Shown here: positions 7,979-17,064 of the stretch, one piece after another | Layout: each line of letters opens with the position of its first letter | How positions within the stretch are numbered: position 1 is the stretch's first letter | Assembly: GCA_947382445.1 (NCBI GenBank) | Contig: CANCZH010000031.1 | Coordinates: 1-20,344, forward strand | Direction of reading: 5' to 3' | Origin: an uncultured Clostridium sp. | Lineage (GTDB): Bacteria > Bacillota_A > Clostridia > TANB77 > CAG-508 | Length of the DNA: 20,344 nt | Program-made: the position numbers and the translations under genes | Notes under the pieces: model-generated | What the model saw: the letters and a program-made list of their open reading frames with translations, nothing else | Databases searched by the model: none | What the model was told of the DNA's origin: nothing

Positions 7979-8533
7979 TTAATTTATAATTTGTTGTATA
8001 TATTTTTCTAATACTTGTTTATTCATCATTCCTATATATGATTCAACAATATTACCATCTTTATCAATAATTAATGTTTGAGGAATTGAATATATTTTAT
8101 AAGTGTTTGATGCACTATATTCTGTATCAAAATATACTGGAAATTCATAATTGTTTTCTTTAATAAATTTTCTTACTCCATCAATTGTTTCACTATATCC
8201 ATCAGTTAAATTTACCATTAAGAATTCTACATCATTATTATATTTTTTGTAAGCATCTTCGAATTCTGTAAGTTCTAATGTACATGGTCCACACCAGCTT
8301 GCCCAGAAATTTACAATTATAGGTTTTCCAAAAAAGTCTGATAAATTAACTTTTTCACCATTATTATTTAATACCTCAAAATCATCTGCTTTATTGAATT
8401 TTTCTTTTTTATTGTCTATTTTAATTTCATCAGGCGAATAATTATTAGTTAAAAATTTATATCCTAATGTAGCTAAAATAATAATTATTATAAAACCTAT
8501 AAGATATATTATGAATTTTAAATATTTTTTCAT
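7979..8533 (-). CDS. TlpA/ResA-like membrane-anchored thioredoxin
   Basis: 184-aa thiol-disulfide oxidoreductase with one N-terminal membrane anchor (about residues 5-28) and an extracytoplasmic thioredoxin fold. The active site is NFWASWCGPC (75-84, redox pair Cys81 and Cys84), and the cis-proline loop is YSIPQTLIID. Proteins of this kind reduce exported disulfides, taking electrons across the membrane from CcdA, which is encoded just upstream. The start has AAAGGAG upstream. Only 12 bases separate its stop from the response regulator start, so the redox pair and the two-component system are one transcription unit. The target is unknown: no cytochrome c gene lies in the window, so a maturation role is not shown. 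Confidence 0.9.
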   Translation of the reverse strand: MKKYLKFIIYLIGFIIIIILATLGYKFLTNNYSPDEIKIDNKKEKFNKADDFEVLNNNGEKVNLSDFFGKPIIVNFWASWCGPCTLELTEFEDAYKKYNNDVEFLMVNLTDGYSETIDGVRKFIKENNYEFPVYFDTEYSASNTYKIYSIPQTLIIDKDGNIVESYIGMMNKQVLEKYIQQIIN

Positions 8534-8555
8534 TTTTACAATTTCTCCTTTTATT

Positions 8556-9212
8556 TTATAAAAAAGTATATAATAGCTTATTCATGATTCCAAAAATCAT
8601 AGTTAAACCAATAATTATTAAAAATATACCACATATATTATTAATAATTTTGTAATGTTTTTTTATAAAATCAAATATTGAATTTAATTTTTTTATTAGA
8701 AATGCTGAAATTATTATAGGTATTCCTAAACCTAATGAATAAACAAATAATAATGATATTCCTTTTAATATTGTTCCAGATACTGAAGCCATCATTAGTG
8801 CAGAACCTAGGAATGCACCTATGCATGGCGTTAAATTCATTGAAAATATTATTCCAAACAAAAAAGCGGAAAATATCCCTGTTATTTTTTTATTGCTTTT
8901 ATTTCTATTTTTAAATAACTTTATGTTTATAAATTCCAAATAGTTTAGTCCAAATAATATTACTATCATTCCACAAAATATATTAACAATATTCTGATAT
9001 TTTTTTAATACTCCGCCTATCGTTCCTGCAAATATTCCTAATATACAAAAAACTACTGTAAATCCTATTACAAATGCTATTGAATTTATAACTGTATTAT
9101 TCTTTTTGTTAGCGTCACCTGCAAAATATGTTATATAAATTGGAATCATTGGTAGCATACAAGGGGATATAAAAGATATTAGTCCTTCTAAAAATGTAAT
9201 TAAATAAACCAT
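8556..9212 (-). CDS. ccdA: CcdA-type thiol-disulfide transporter
   Basis: 218-aa membrane protein with six hydrophobic segments. The two redox cysteines are in ISPCMLPMIP (Cys18) and LTPCIGAF (Cys130), the internal-repeat signature of CcdA/DsbD-beta proteins. It carries reducing equivalents from cytoplasmic thioredoxin to the outer face of the membrane, here most likely to the TlpA-like protein encoded 22 bases downstream. AAAGGAG precedes the ATG. It appears to be first in its operon, because 65 bases with a TATAAT-like element separate it from the patatin gene. A GGC-GGA pair (9013-9015) holds an out-of-frame CGG with no effect. Confidence 0.92.
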   Translation of the reverse strand: MVYLITFLEGLISFISPCMLPMIPIYITYFAGDANKKNNTVINSIAFVIGFTVVFCILGIFAGTIGGVLKKYQNIVNIFCGMIVILFGLNYLEFINIKLFKNRNKSNKKITGIFSAFLFGIIFSMNLTPCIGAFLGSALMMASVSGTILKGISLLFVYSLGLGIPIIISAFLIKKLNSIFDFIKKHYKIINNICGIFLIIIGLTMIFGIMNKLLYTFL

Positions 9213-9239
9213 TTGTATTTCTCCTTTTTTTCTTACATA

Positions 9240-9277
9240 TTTTATTGTTTTTTATTATATCATTATTATAATAATTA
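9240..9277 (-). promoter_or_regulatory. Possible promoter region of the ccdA operon
   Basis: In the 65-base gap before ccdA the minus strand shows GATATAATAA, a good -10 element, but no clear -35 box. Transcription from the patatin gene into ccdA is equally possible. Confidence 0.3.
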
Positions 9278-10138
9278 TTAAAGTTTTAATTTCTGCTTTA
9301 TTTGTTTTATTTGTGCTTTTGTTTGTGTATATCCCTCATTATATAGTTCATCAATTTTGCTTTTATCTAATAACGCTACTTTTGGTTCTTTAATTTTTAA
9401 GAGATAATCTGATCCATCCCATTCGTAGTCAGATAGCTCCTTGCATAGTATTGAAAAAGATTTATTTATTATTTCAAATATGTTATCACAACATTTTTTA
9501 GGTGTTTTTTCTGTGAATACTATACTTAGTACCTTATCTGCTCCTGCTCTTTTTGTCTCTCTCCATGGTAGATTTTCTGCAATTCCTCCATCTACTAAAA
9601 GATTTTCTCCATATTTACATGGTGAAAATACTCCTGGATAACTGCAACTCGCTTGAACTACTGTTCCTATATTGCAACTGTTTATATATTTTATATTACT
9701 ACTTCTGTTTTCTATTATGTTGTTGGAAAACACATATAATTCTTCTGTTTTAATGTTTACTGCTGGCACAACTAATGGCATTTTTATTTGTTTTATGTTG
9801 CTTATTCCCTTTTTGCTGCATACTTCATCTACTAATTTTTTTATTTTAGTTCCACTATTTAGTCCATCTATTTTAAATCCTTTTCCAGTAAAAATATTTT
9901 TAGCTAATTTTTTAATATTTACCATATCAATATATTTTATTTCATTTACATATTTTTTAAATATTTCATGTATTTCTTCTGTTTTATATCCACAAGCATA
10001 TAGAGTAGCTACTATACTTCCTGATGAAGTTCCTGATATATAATCAAATTTTATGTTAGCTTCTTCTAAAGCTTTTATTGCTCCTATGTGTGAAAATCCT
10101 TTTATTCCTCCACCTGATAAACTTAATCCTAATTTCAT
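9278..10138 (-). CDS. Patatin-like phospholipase (RssA/YlbK-like)
   Basis: 286-aa serine acyl-hydrolase of the patatin family, probably cytoplasmic or membrane-peripheral, acting on lipids. It shows the oxyanion loop SGGGIKG (8-14), the nucleophile elbow GTSSG (36-40, Ser38) and the dyad aspartate in LVDGGIAENLP (Asp183). There is no signal peptide. I chose the ATG at 10138; an in-frame GTG three codons upstream lies inside the AGGTGAT ribosome binding site and is unlikely to be the start. It diverges from the DUF3298-like gene and lies 65 bases upstream of ccdA on the same strand. The physiological substrate is unknown. Confidence 0.92.
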   Translation of the reverse strand: MKLGLSLSGGGIKGFSHIGAIKALEEANIKFDYISGTSSGSIVATLYACGYKTEEIHEIFKKYVNEIKYIDMVNIKKLAKNIFTGKGFKIDGLNSGTKIKKLVDEVCSKKGISNIKQIKMPLVVPAVNIKTEELYVFSNNIIENRSSNIKYINSCNIGTVVQASCSYPGVFSPCKYGENLLVDGGIAENLPWRETKRAGADKVLSIVFTEKTPKKCCDNIFEIINKSFSILCKELSDYEWDGSDYLLKIKEPKVALLDKSKIDELYNEGYTQTKAQIKQIKQKLKL

Positions 10139-10247
10139 ATAAATCACCTATTTTATAATATGTTTATATTCTTTTTTTTGTTGATAGAGTTAATAGTAAC
10201 TTTATTTTTGTTTTTAGCATATGTTTTATTAAATTGGAGGTTTTTCT

Positions 10248-10874
10248 ATGAATCAAATTAGAACTAAGATTTTTAGTGGTGAACTTAAATATGATAATAC
10301 TGTTATTCTTACTTATAAAATTGAATATCCTGAAATGGTCTTTTCTTATTATGAATTAGGAAGAAATATTTTTAATAGATATAATAGAAATTTGGCTGTT
10401 AGCCTTGAAGATTATGTAAAAAAAGACTTATACAATAGTGCTGTTGAAACATATAAGTATAATAAGGAAAATGGCTTTCCTGTTATGGTATATGAGTTTT
10501 TAAATACTTTTAATATTACTTTTAATGATGATTCTATTGTAAGTTTGTATATGGATAAATATGAATTTGCGGGTGGCGCTCATGGAAATACTATTAGATA
10601 TTCACAAAATTGGAATTTACGTCTTGGCAAACAAGTTCCTCTTTCTTATTTTTATCCTAATAATGCTAATTATGTTGTTGATATTTTGAAGAGTGTTGTG
10701 GCTCAGATTAAAGAAAATCCTGAGAACTATTTTGATAACTATTGTGAATTGGTTTTAGAAAATTTTAATTTAGAAAATTATTATGTTACTGCCCAAGATG
10801 TTGTTGTTTATTTTCAACAGTATGATATTGCACCATATAGTAGCGGAATACCTACTTTTAATATTAAAAGGTAA
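10248..10874 (+). CDS. DUF4163/DUF3298 (RsiV-like) domain protein
   Basis: 208 aa. The C-terminal half has the DUF3298 signature FAGGAHGNT (107-115), followed by the family's pattern around the phrase LGKQVPLSYFYP; the N-terminal half fits DUF4163. In RsiV this pair forms the extracellular part of an anti-sigma factor that binds lysozyme. Here no signal peptide, membrane segment or anti-sigma domain is present, so I infer a cytoplasmic stand-alone relative of unknown role. TTGGAGG precedes the ATG. The gene is single, ending at a perfect hairpin shared with the convergent surface-protein gene. Two out-of-frame CGG trinucleotides (10570 and 10844) do not disturb its frame. Confidence 0.8.
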   Translation: MNQIRTKIFSGELKYDNTVILTYKIEYPEMVFSYYELGRNIFNRYNRNLAVSLEDYVKKDLYNSAVETYKYNKENGFPVMVYEFLNTFNITFNDDSIVSLYMDKYEFAGGAHGNTIRYSQNWNLRLGKQVPLSYFYPNNANYVVDILKSVVAQIKENPENYFDNYCELVLENFNLENYYVTAQDVVVYFQQYDIAPYSSGIPTFNIKR

Positions 10875-10922
10875 TTTTCAACTTTAAAATCGCCAGTAAT
10901 CTGGCGATTTTAAAGTTGAAAA
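10875..10922. terminator. Bidirectional intrinsic terminator
   Basis: A perfect 22-bp stem (10875-10896 with 10901-10922) and TAAT loop, with a GCCAG/CTGGC top and T-runs at the base on both strands. It begins immediately after the DUF3298 stop (10874) and ends two bases before the stop of the convergent gene. Confidence 0.85.
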
Positions 10923-10924
10923 TA

Positions 10925-13229
10925 CTACACAACATTAGATTTGTTCAATATATTTCCATTATTATCATATGCTTCAATATAGTATGTATATATACTTCCA
11001 TCATCTCCTGAACTTATATCTACTTTTATATTATTATTTTCATCATCTCCACTTACATCAATTTTTGGAATACTAGGCTGTTTTCTATCATTTGCAAATA
11101 TATCTGTGTACATATTTCCTGTTAGCTTTTCATTTAGTGTAACTATTTTCTCCCATTCTGTCTCATTTTCTTTTTTACGATATATTACAAAATATTTATC
11201 TGCTATATCATAAGTAGACCAATCTAATATAACTCCTCCTTTTCTGTTCTCTAAACTTAAATCTACTTTACTTGTTATCACCAACTCTGGCACTTTCAAT
11301 TCATATACATTACTTACATTTCCGTACCAAATCTTCTGCTTCAATATACACATATTTTACTTCATATATATTATTTATAGTTATTTCTTCATTTGCATTT
11401 ATCTCTATACCTTTTATAATATCTGCTTTTTCTATTTTTTCACCACTAGCTATATATCTATATTTTACTATTCCTGATCCTTCTCCTAGAGAAGGATGAT
11501 TATCATTTGCATTAATATTTATAATATTATTATGAACAGTTGCACTTACAATTGTTGGTGCTGTATTATCTATTTTATCGATAGTAACCTTCTGAATAGA
11601 TGTATTATCTAATTTATCTTTATATAATACTGATAATTCTTTTTTTGTATATACATCTCCTATAAATTCATACTCTCTACTATATTCTGTTCCATCAAAA
11701 TTTGCTAAACTAAAATCTTCATTTCCATTAAATGATATTGAAACTTCTCCTATTCCATTATCTATTGCTTTAAAAGTAAATTTTCTTGATTTTGTCCATT
11801 CTCCTGTTATATTGCTTCCAGATGTTACTACTGGTGCTTTTGCATCTACTTTTGCAATACTAAATTCTTGTGTAACACTATTTTCACAAGCATCTGTTAT
11901 TATTGCTGTAAAAGTTTTTCCATTTGTATCAATTTCAAGTTCTGGCACACATGATACTGAAAATTTTTTACTACTAACTTTTCCTCCACCTTCAAAAACA
12001 ATTTCTCCATTTTCATCTAATATTTTAATGTTTACAGTATCACAATAATTCTCTGTGCCTGAAATAGTAATTGGCTTTGTTCTGCTCCATCCTTCTTGTG
12101 TTTTTATATTTATACTAGATGGTTTTATACTATCTGGTGAAATAAGAAAGTTACAAACTAAATTACAATCTACTCCATTTATTTTTACTTTTGAAAAAGT
12201 ATAACATGTATATGGAACTTTCCAACTTGATTTAAATGTCACTGTGGTATTTAAGGTATATGATGTATATTCTTTTTGTCCAGGAATATAATCACTTGCA
12301 GTCATAGAATTAGTTACAAAAGGACTCCCTGTATCTCTTGCTTTTCCCAGTTCTAAAAATGTTGCTCCATTTGTAAGGTTAACTCTATCTGTAATCTTAT
12401 ATGTTGCAGGAGCAGTTGAAATTTCTTCAATTGTCTGCACATATGTTCCATATTTCTTATTACATACAACACAATATATTTCATTATTATTCACTTCTAA
12501 TTTATGAAATTGTTTATTTATATTTGTTTGACATACACTACATACACCTAGATTATTGCAAGTTAATATACTACCATTATTTTTAGATGTACATCTTTGA
12601 TATCCTAAAAATTTATAACCATAACTTTCATACCATGAACCATCATTTTTTTTCATAGCATTTATAGTATAATCGGCCGAATACAATGGTGCAAGCTCGT
12701 ACCCCTTTTTGTCTACCTCAGCTTTTTTCTTATACGAATACATTATATATCCATTGCAATTACTACATAACCTTATATGTGCATATGAATCATATCCACG
12801 TTCTGTCTTGTAAGTCCCCTCAACCCATACACATGGTTTATGTCCAGTATACGAATATCCACATGTACATGTTTTGGTATAATAATTGTTTTTCTCACAT
12901 GACTCTATTCCAGAAGCCCAAGTTGTTGCATATGTATGTGATTTTATATTTGTTTTTTCACCACAAACAGTACACTCACTCCAATGTTCATTTTCGTCAT
13001 ATACAGTTTTTAATATATGGTCATGCTGAATATTTCCATTATTTTTTAAGTTTGTAACATCAATAACTGTGTATTCAGTTGAATTATTTTCTCCATTATC
13101 AGTCATTTGAGATTGTCCAACAATAATTTGTTTCATATTATTAAATACTGATATTTTACATACATTTTCTAAAAATAATATTATCCCAACAATAGCTACT
13201 ATTATTACTAATACCAATTTTTTCTTCAT
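10925..13229 (-). CDS. Membrane-anchored CxxC / Ig-like / FN3 surface protein, read through a +1 frameshift at CGG
   Basis: Zero frame gives 639 aa, stopping at 11310; the last 131 aa lie in the +1 frame. Skipping the C of CGG codon 636 (11322-11324; GTA-C-GGA) restores DLVGNVSNVYELKVP, the usual ending of Ig-like repeats, and a 767-aa protein. Order: membrane anchor or signal (about 5-22); a Cys/His-rich region with CTVC (86-89), CSNC (155-158), CSVC (230-233) and CVVC (253-256), like zinc-ribbon repeats of clostridial surface proteins; Ig-like modules (about 370-650); an FN3-like module (about 650-730). There is no LPxTG or other obvious wall anchor at the C-terminus. GGAGG precedes the ATG. 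It probably acts at the cell surface; partner unknown. Confidence 0.75.
11322..11324 (-). other. Candidate programmed +1 frameshift site, CGG (surface protein)
   Basis: Minus strand, zero frame: GAT-TTG-GTA-CGG-AAA-TGT-AAG-TAA. Omitting the C (complement of 11324) gives GTA-GGA-AAT-GTA-AGT, Val-Gly-Asn-Val-Ser, the expected Ig-like motif. The zero-frame stop comes four codons after CGG. Confidence 0.72.
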
Positions 13230-13238
13230 TTGTTCCTC

Positions 13239-13262
13239 CTAGATTTTTTATCATTAATCTAG
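13239..13262 (-). promoter_or_regulatory. Inverted repeat next to the surface-protein ribosome binding site
   Basis: CTAGATT and AATCTAG (13239-13245 and 13256-13262) are perfect 7-bp arms. The arm nearer the gene overlaps the start of the GGAGG ribosome binding site (13235-13240), so the hairpin could limit translation or mark an operator. This is inference from position only. Confidence 0.35.
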
Positions 13263-13362
13263 TTTTAATATACGTCATTATTTTTTCAAAGTATAGTAAA
13301 ATGAGCTAAATAACATATATATAATATACATAAAATATATTATTAATAATTTTCTAAATTAC

Positions 13363-13406
13363 ATCAAAAAAGAAGATAATATTTTACTATTATCTTCTTT
13401 TTTGAT
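13363..13406 (-). terminator. Terminator of the suf-mnmA-ttcA operon
   Basis: A perfect 19-bp stem (13363-13381 with 13388-13406) and 6-base loop. On the minus strand the stem's 3' arm carries TTTTTT. It starts 6 bases after the stop of the last gene in the operon. Confidence 0.8.
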
Positions 13407-13412
13407 ATTATT

Positions 13413-14234
13413 TTATTTATTATAATCATCTAGAAAATGATGATATTCTTCTTTTTTTCTGTATGAAATAATTGTATCTAAATTTACGTTTTTTACGCTA
13501 TTAAATATGTTTACGTCAATGTTTTCATAGTTTTTTCTTAGCTGTTTTACTAAGTTTTTCATTTCTTCTCTTTTAGAATTTTCACAGTCGGCATCTGATT
13601 TTGCTGTAACTTTACATGCACATTTTATAAATTCCAATTCGTTTTTGTTTTGCCATCTTATTATATCTTCTTCTCTTACAAAATATAATGGCCTTATAAG
13701 TTGCATTCCAGGGTGTGATGTACTGCAAACTTTGGGCATCATTGTTTGAACTTGTGCTCCATAGAACATTCCCATTAATATTGTTTCTACTACATCATTA
13801 AAATGATGTCCTAAAGCAATTTTGTTACATCCTAATTCTTTTGCTTTTTCGTATAAGTGTCCTCTTCTCATTCTCGCACATAAATAACATGGGTGGTCAT
13901 CAATGTTTTCTACTCTATCAAAGATATCTGTTTCAAACATTGTAATTGGAATGTTTAGTAATTTAGCGTTTGATATAATTTTCTGTTTGTTTTCTTCATT
14001 ATATCCAGGATTCATTACTAAAAACACTAATTCAAAGTTCTTCTTTCCATGTCTTTCTAATTCTTGAAAACATTTAGCAAGTAACATTGAATCTTTTCCT
14101 CCTGACATACAAACAGCAATTTTATCACCATCTTGTATCATGTCATATTCTGTTATTCCTTTAGTAAATTTGTTCCAAATATCTTTTCTATATTTTGTTA
14201 TTATTGTTCTTTCAATTTCTTGATATCTTTCCAT
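13413..14234 (-). CDS. TtcA-like tRNA thiolation enzyme (PP-loop ATPase)
   Basis: 273 aa. An N-type PP-loop SGGKDS (44-49) adenylates a tRNA base; the CYLC pair (Cys116, Cys119) followed by ARMRRGHLY and the motif GHHFND (142-147) are typical of the TtcA family, which makes 2-thiocytidine at tRNA position 32 using an Fe-S cluster. Further cysteines occur in KCAC (about 217-220). The exact base modified is not certain, since related enzymes act on uridine. The ATG overlaps the mnmA stop by one base (TAATG), with GGAGG about 12 bases upstream. It is last in the suf operon, so sulfur and Fe-S supply and tRNA thiolation are made together. Confidence 0.87.
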   Translation of the reverse strand: MERYQEIERTIITKYRKDIWNKFTKGITEYDMIQDGDKIAVCMSGGKDSMLLAKCFQELERHGKKNFELVFLVMNPGYNEENKQKIISNAKLLNIPITMFETDIFDRVENIDDHPCYLCARMRRGHLYEKAKELGCNKIALGHHFNDVVETILMGMFYGAQVQTMMPKVCSTSHPGMQLIRPLYFVREEDIIRWQNKNELEFIKCACKVTAKSDADCENSKREEMKNLVKQLRKNYENIDVNIFNSVKNVNLDTIISYRKKEEYHHFLDDYNK

Positions 14235-15290
14235 TATACTATTTTTCCTCCACCAACTACTATGTCATCAATATAAAATACTGCTGATTGCCCTGGAGTT
14301 GTTGCTCTTTGTGGTTCTTCAAATATAACTTTTATATTTTCGTTTTCTTGTATTATTTTTGCTTTTGCAGATTTACTTGAATATCTTGTTTTTACTTCAA
14401 CTTCTAGTTCTTCTTTTATCTTATCAAATAATAATAAGTTTATGTCTGTTACTATTATTTCCTTTTTGTATAATTCGCTTTCTTCTCCTACTATTACTTG
14501 ATTTTTTTCTTTATTAAATCCTAATACAAATAATGGCACATGATTTGAAATTCCCAGTCCTTTTCTTTGACCAATTGTATAATTATATAATCCTGTATGC
14601 TCTCCTAAAACCTTTCCGCTTGAATTTATTATTTCTCCTTTTTTAGGCTTTATTTCAGAGTTTTTCTCTAGAAATTTTTTATAGTTTCCATCTGGTATGA
14701 AACATATATCTTCACTATCTGGCTTATTTGCTACTTTTAAATTGTTCTCTCTTGCTATTTTCCTTATTTGTTCTTTTTCTTCAAATTCAGCAAGTGGAAA
14801 TACTATATGTTCGATTAATTCTTTAGGAATGTTCCATAAAAAATATGTTTGGTCTTTTTTTCCTGCTTTAGATTTTCTTAATACCCATCTGCCATATTTT
14901 TCGCTATATTCAGTTTTAGCATAATGTCCTGTTGCTATGTAACTGCATCCTAGTTCTTTTGCTTTTTCATACATTAGTCCAAATTTCATGTACTTATTGC
15001 ATTCTGTACATGGATTTGGTGTTTTGCAATTTGAATAACAATTTATAAAGTCTTCTATTACATATTTTTCAAATTCATTTTTATAATTATATATAAAGTG
15101 TGGTATTCCTATTTGATTGCATACATTTTTTGCATCTATATATGTATTTGTATTGCAACAGCTGCTTCCTACAAATAGTTCAAGTGTAGTTCCAATAACT
15201 TCATATCCATTATTTCTTAATAATAGTGCTGATACACTACTATCAACACCACCACTCATTCCGAATTAAAACTCTTTTATTTTCTTCCAT
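14234..15290 (-). CDS. mnmA: tRNA-uridine 2-sulfurtransferase MnmA, read through a +1 frameshift at CGG codon 10
   Basis: MnmA puts sulfur on U34 of tRNA Lys, Glu and Gln. The first start with a good ribosome binding site (GAGGT, 7 bases before the ATG at 15290) gives MEENKRVLI, then CGG, and stops within six codons. Skipping the C (ATT-C-GGA) yields MEENKRVLIGMSGGVDSS and a 351-aa enzyme of normal length. Features: PP-loop SGGVDSS (12-18), catalytic cysteines in TPNPC (Cys94) and DICFIP (Cys196), GHYAKTEY, KDQTYFLW and a C-terminal barrel. An ATG at 15259 would start at GMSGG, removing the beta-strand before the PP-loop, and lacks a proper ribosome binding site. It lies 12 bases after sufU, whose desulfurase partner may donate its sulfur. 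Confidence 0.9.
15261..15263 (-). other. Candidate programmed +1 frameshift site, CGG (mnmA)
   Basis: Minus strand, zero frame: GTT-TTA-ATT-CGG-AAT-GAG, then TGA six codons after CGG begins. Omitting the C (complement of 15263) gives ATT-GGA-ATG-AGT-GGT, Ile-Gly-Met-Ser-Gly, the canonical MnmA start region. Confidence 0.82.
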
Positions 15291-15302
15291 TTTTAACCTC
15301 TA

Positions 15303-15773
15303 TTATTTGCAGCAACAATTACTACTAATTTTACCCTCTTTTTCACCTTTATTAATTATATCTTCAATTGTGTGCCATGCCAAAAGTGCACATTTTACTC
15401 TTGCTGGCATGTTTGATACGTTTCTAAAAGCAATAGCGTCTTCTAATTTTTTTAAGTTTTCTTCGTTTGTCTCTTCTCTTTTTATCATTTCAATAAATGT
15501 TTTTATTATTTCTTTTGCTTCATTTATTGTTTTTCCTTTTAATGTGTCTATCATTACAGAAGTAGATGCTTGTGATATTGCACATCCATGTCCTGAGAAT
15601 GCCATATCCTCTATTACTTCTCCATTTAGTTTTAGTTCTAGTGTAATTTCATCTCCGCAGTTTGGGTTATGCCCTATTTCTGAATAATCTGCATTTGCTA
15701 ATTTTTTTTTGTTATAAGAGTTCATACTGTGTTCCATTATTAATTCGTTATATACTTCTGTAAGTTCGTCCAT
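15303..15773 (-). CDS. sufU: Fe-S assembly sulfurtransferase SufU
   Basis: 156-aa zinc-dependent protein that takes persulfide sulfur from SufS and passes it to the SufBCD scaffold. The ligands match Bacillus SufU: Cys39 and Asp41 in NPNCGDE, Cys64 in GHGCAISQAS and Cys128 in RVKCALLAW. The insertion before Cys128, which separates SufU from IscU, is present. GGAGG precedes the ATG, and the gene lies 25 bases after sufS. Unusual: the C-terminus ends in three consecutive cysteines (153-155). The TGC-GGA at 15655-15657 contains an out-of-frame CGG and is read normally. Confidence 0.95.
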   Translation of the reverse strand: MDELTEVYNELIMEHSMNSYNKKKLANADYSEIGHNPNCGDEITLELKLNGEVIEDMAFSGHGCAISQASTSVMIDTLKGKTINEAKEIIKTFIEMIKREETNEENLKKLEDAIAFRNVSNMPARVKCALLAWHTIEDIINKGEKEGKISSNCCCK

Positions 15774-15798
15774 AATTATTCCTCCATTTTGAAAAAAA

Positions 15799-17016
<1,218 letters not shown>

Positions 17017-17064
17017 GGTTTAACGTCTCCTTTTTTAATCAATGTAATATCTTAGATTATTTAT

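Noticed and set aside
14234..15259. MnmA starting at the internal ATG 15259
   Set aside because: It removes the strand leading into the PP-loop and has no good ribosome binding site, whereas the ATG at 15290 has GAGGT 7 bases upstream and encodes the normal N-terminus once the C is skipped.
6951..15263. Reassignment of CGG to another amino acid (Gln or Trp, as known in some bacteria)
   Set aside because: A reassigned codon would keep the frame. Here the downstream reading frame changes by one base at every site.
6290..15290. Plain sequencing or assembly error as the cause of the three frame breaks
   Set aside because: The extra base is a C in ATTCGGA or TACGGA, not in a homopolymer, and always creates the same codon. 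Similar CGGA strings elsewhere (for example TAC-GGA at 18100, AGC-GGA at 5263) are in the right frame. Not excluded without reads, but not preferred.
14234..15290. RF2-type frameshift (stop codon with upstream Shine-Dalgarno-like stimulator)
   Set aside because: There is no stop codon at the shift point and no common upstream GGAGG-like sequence among the three sites; CGGA is the only shared element I see.
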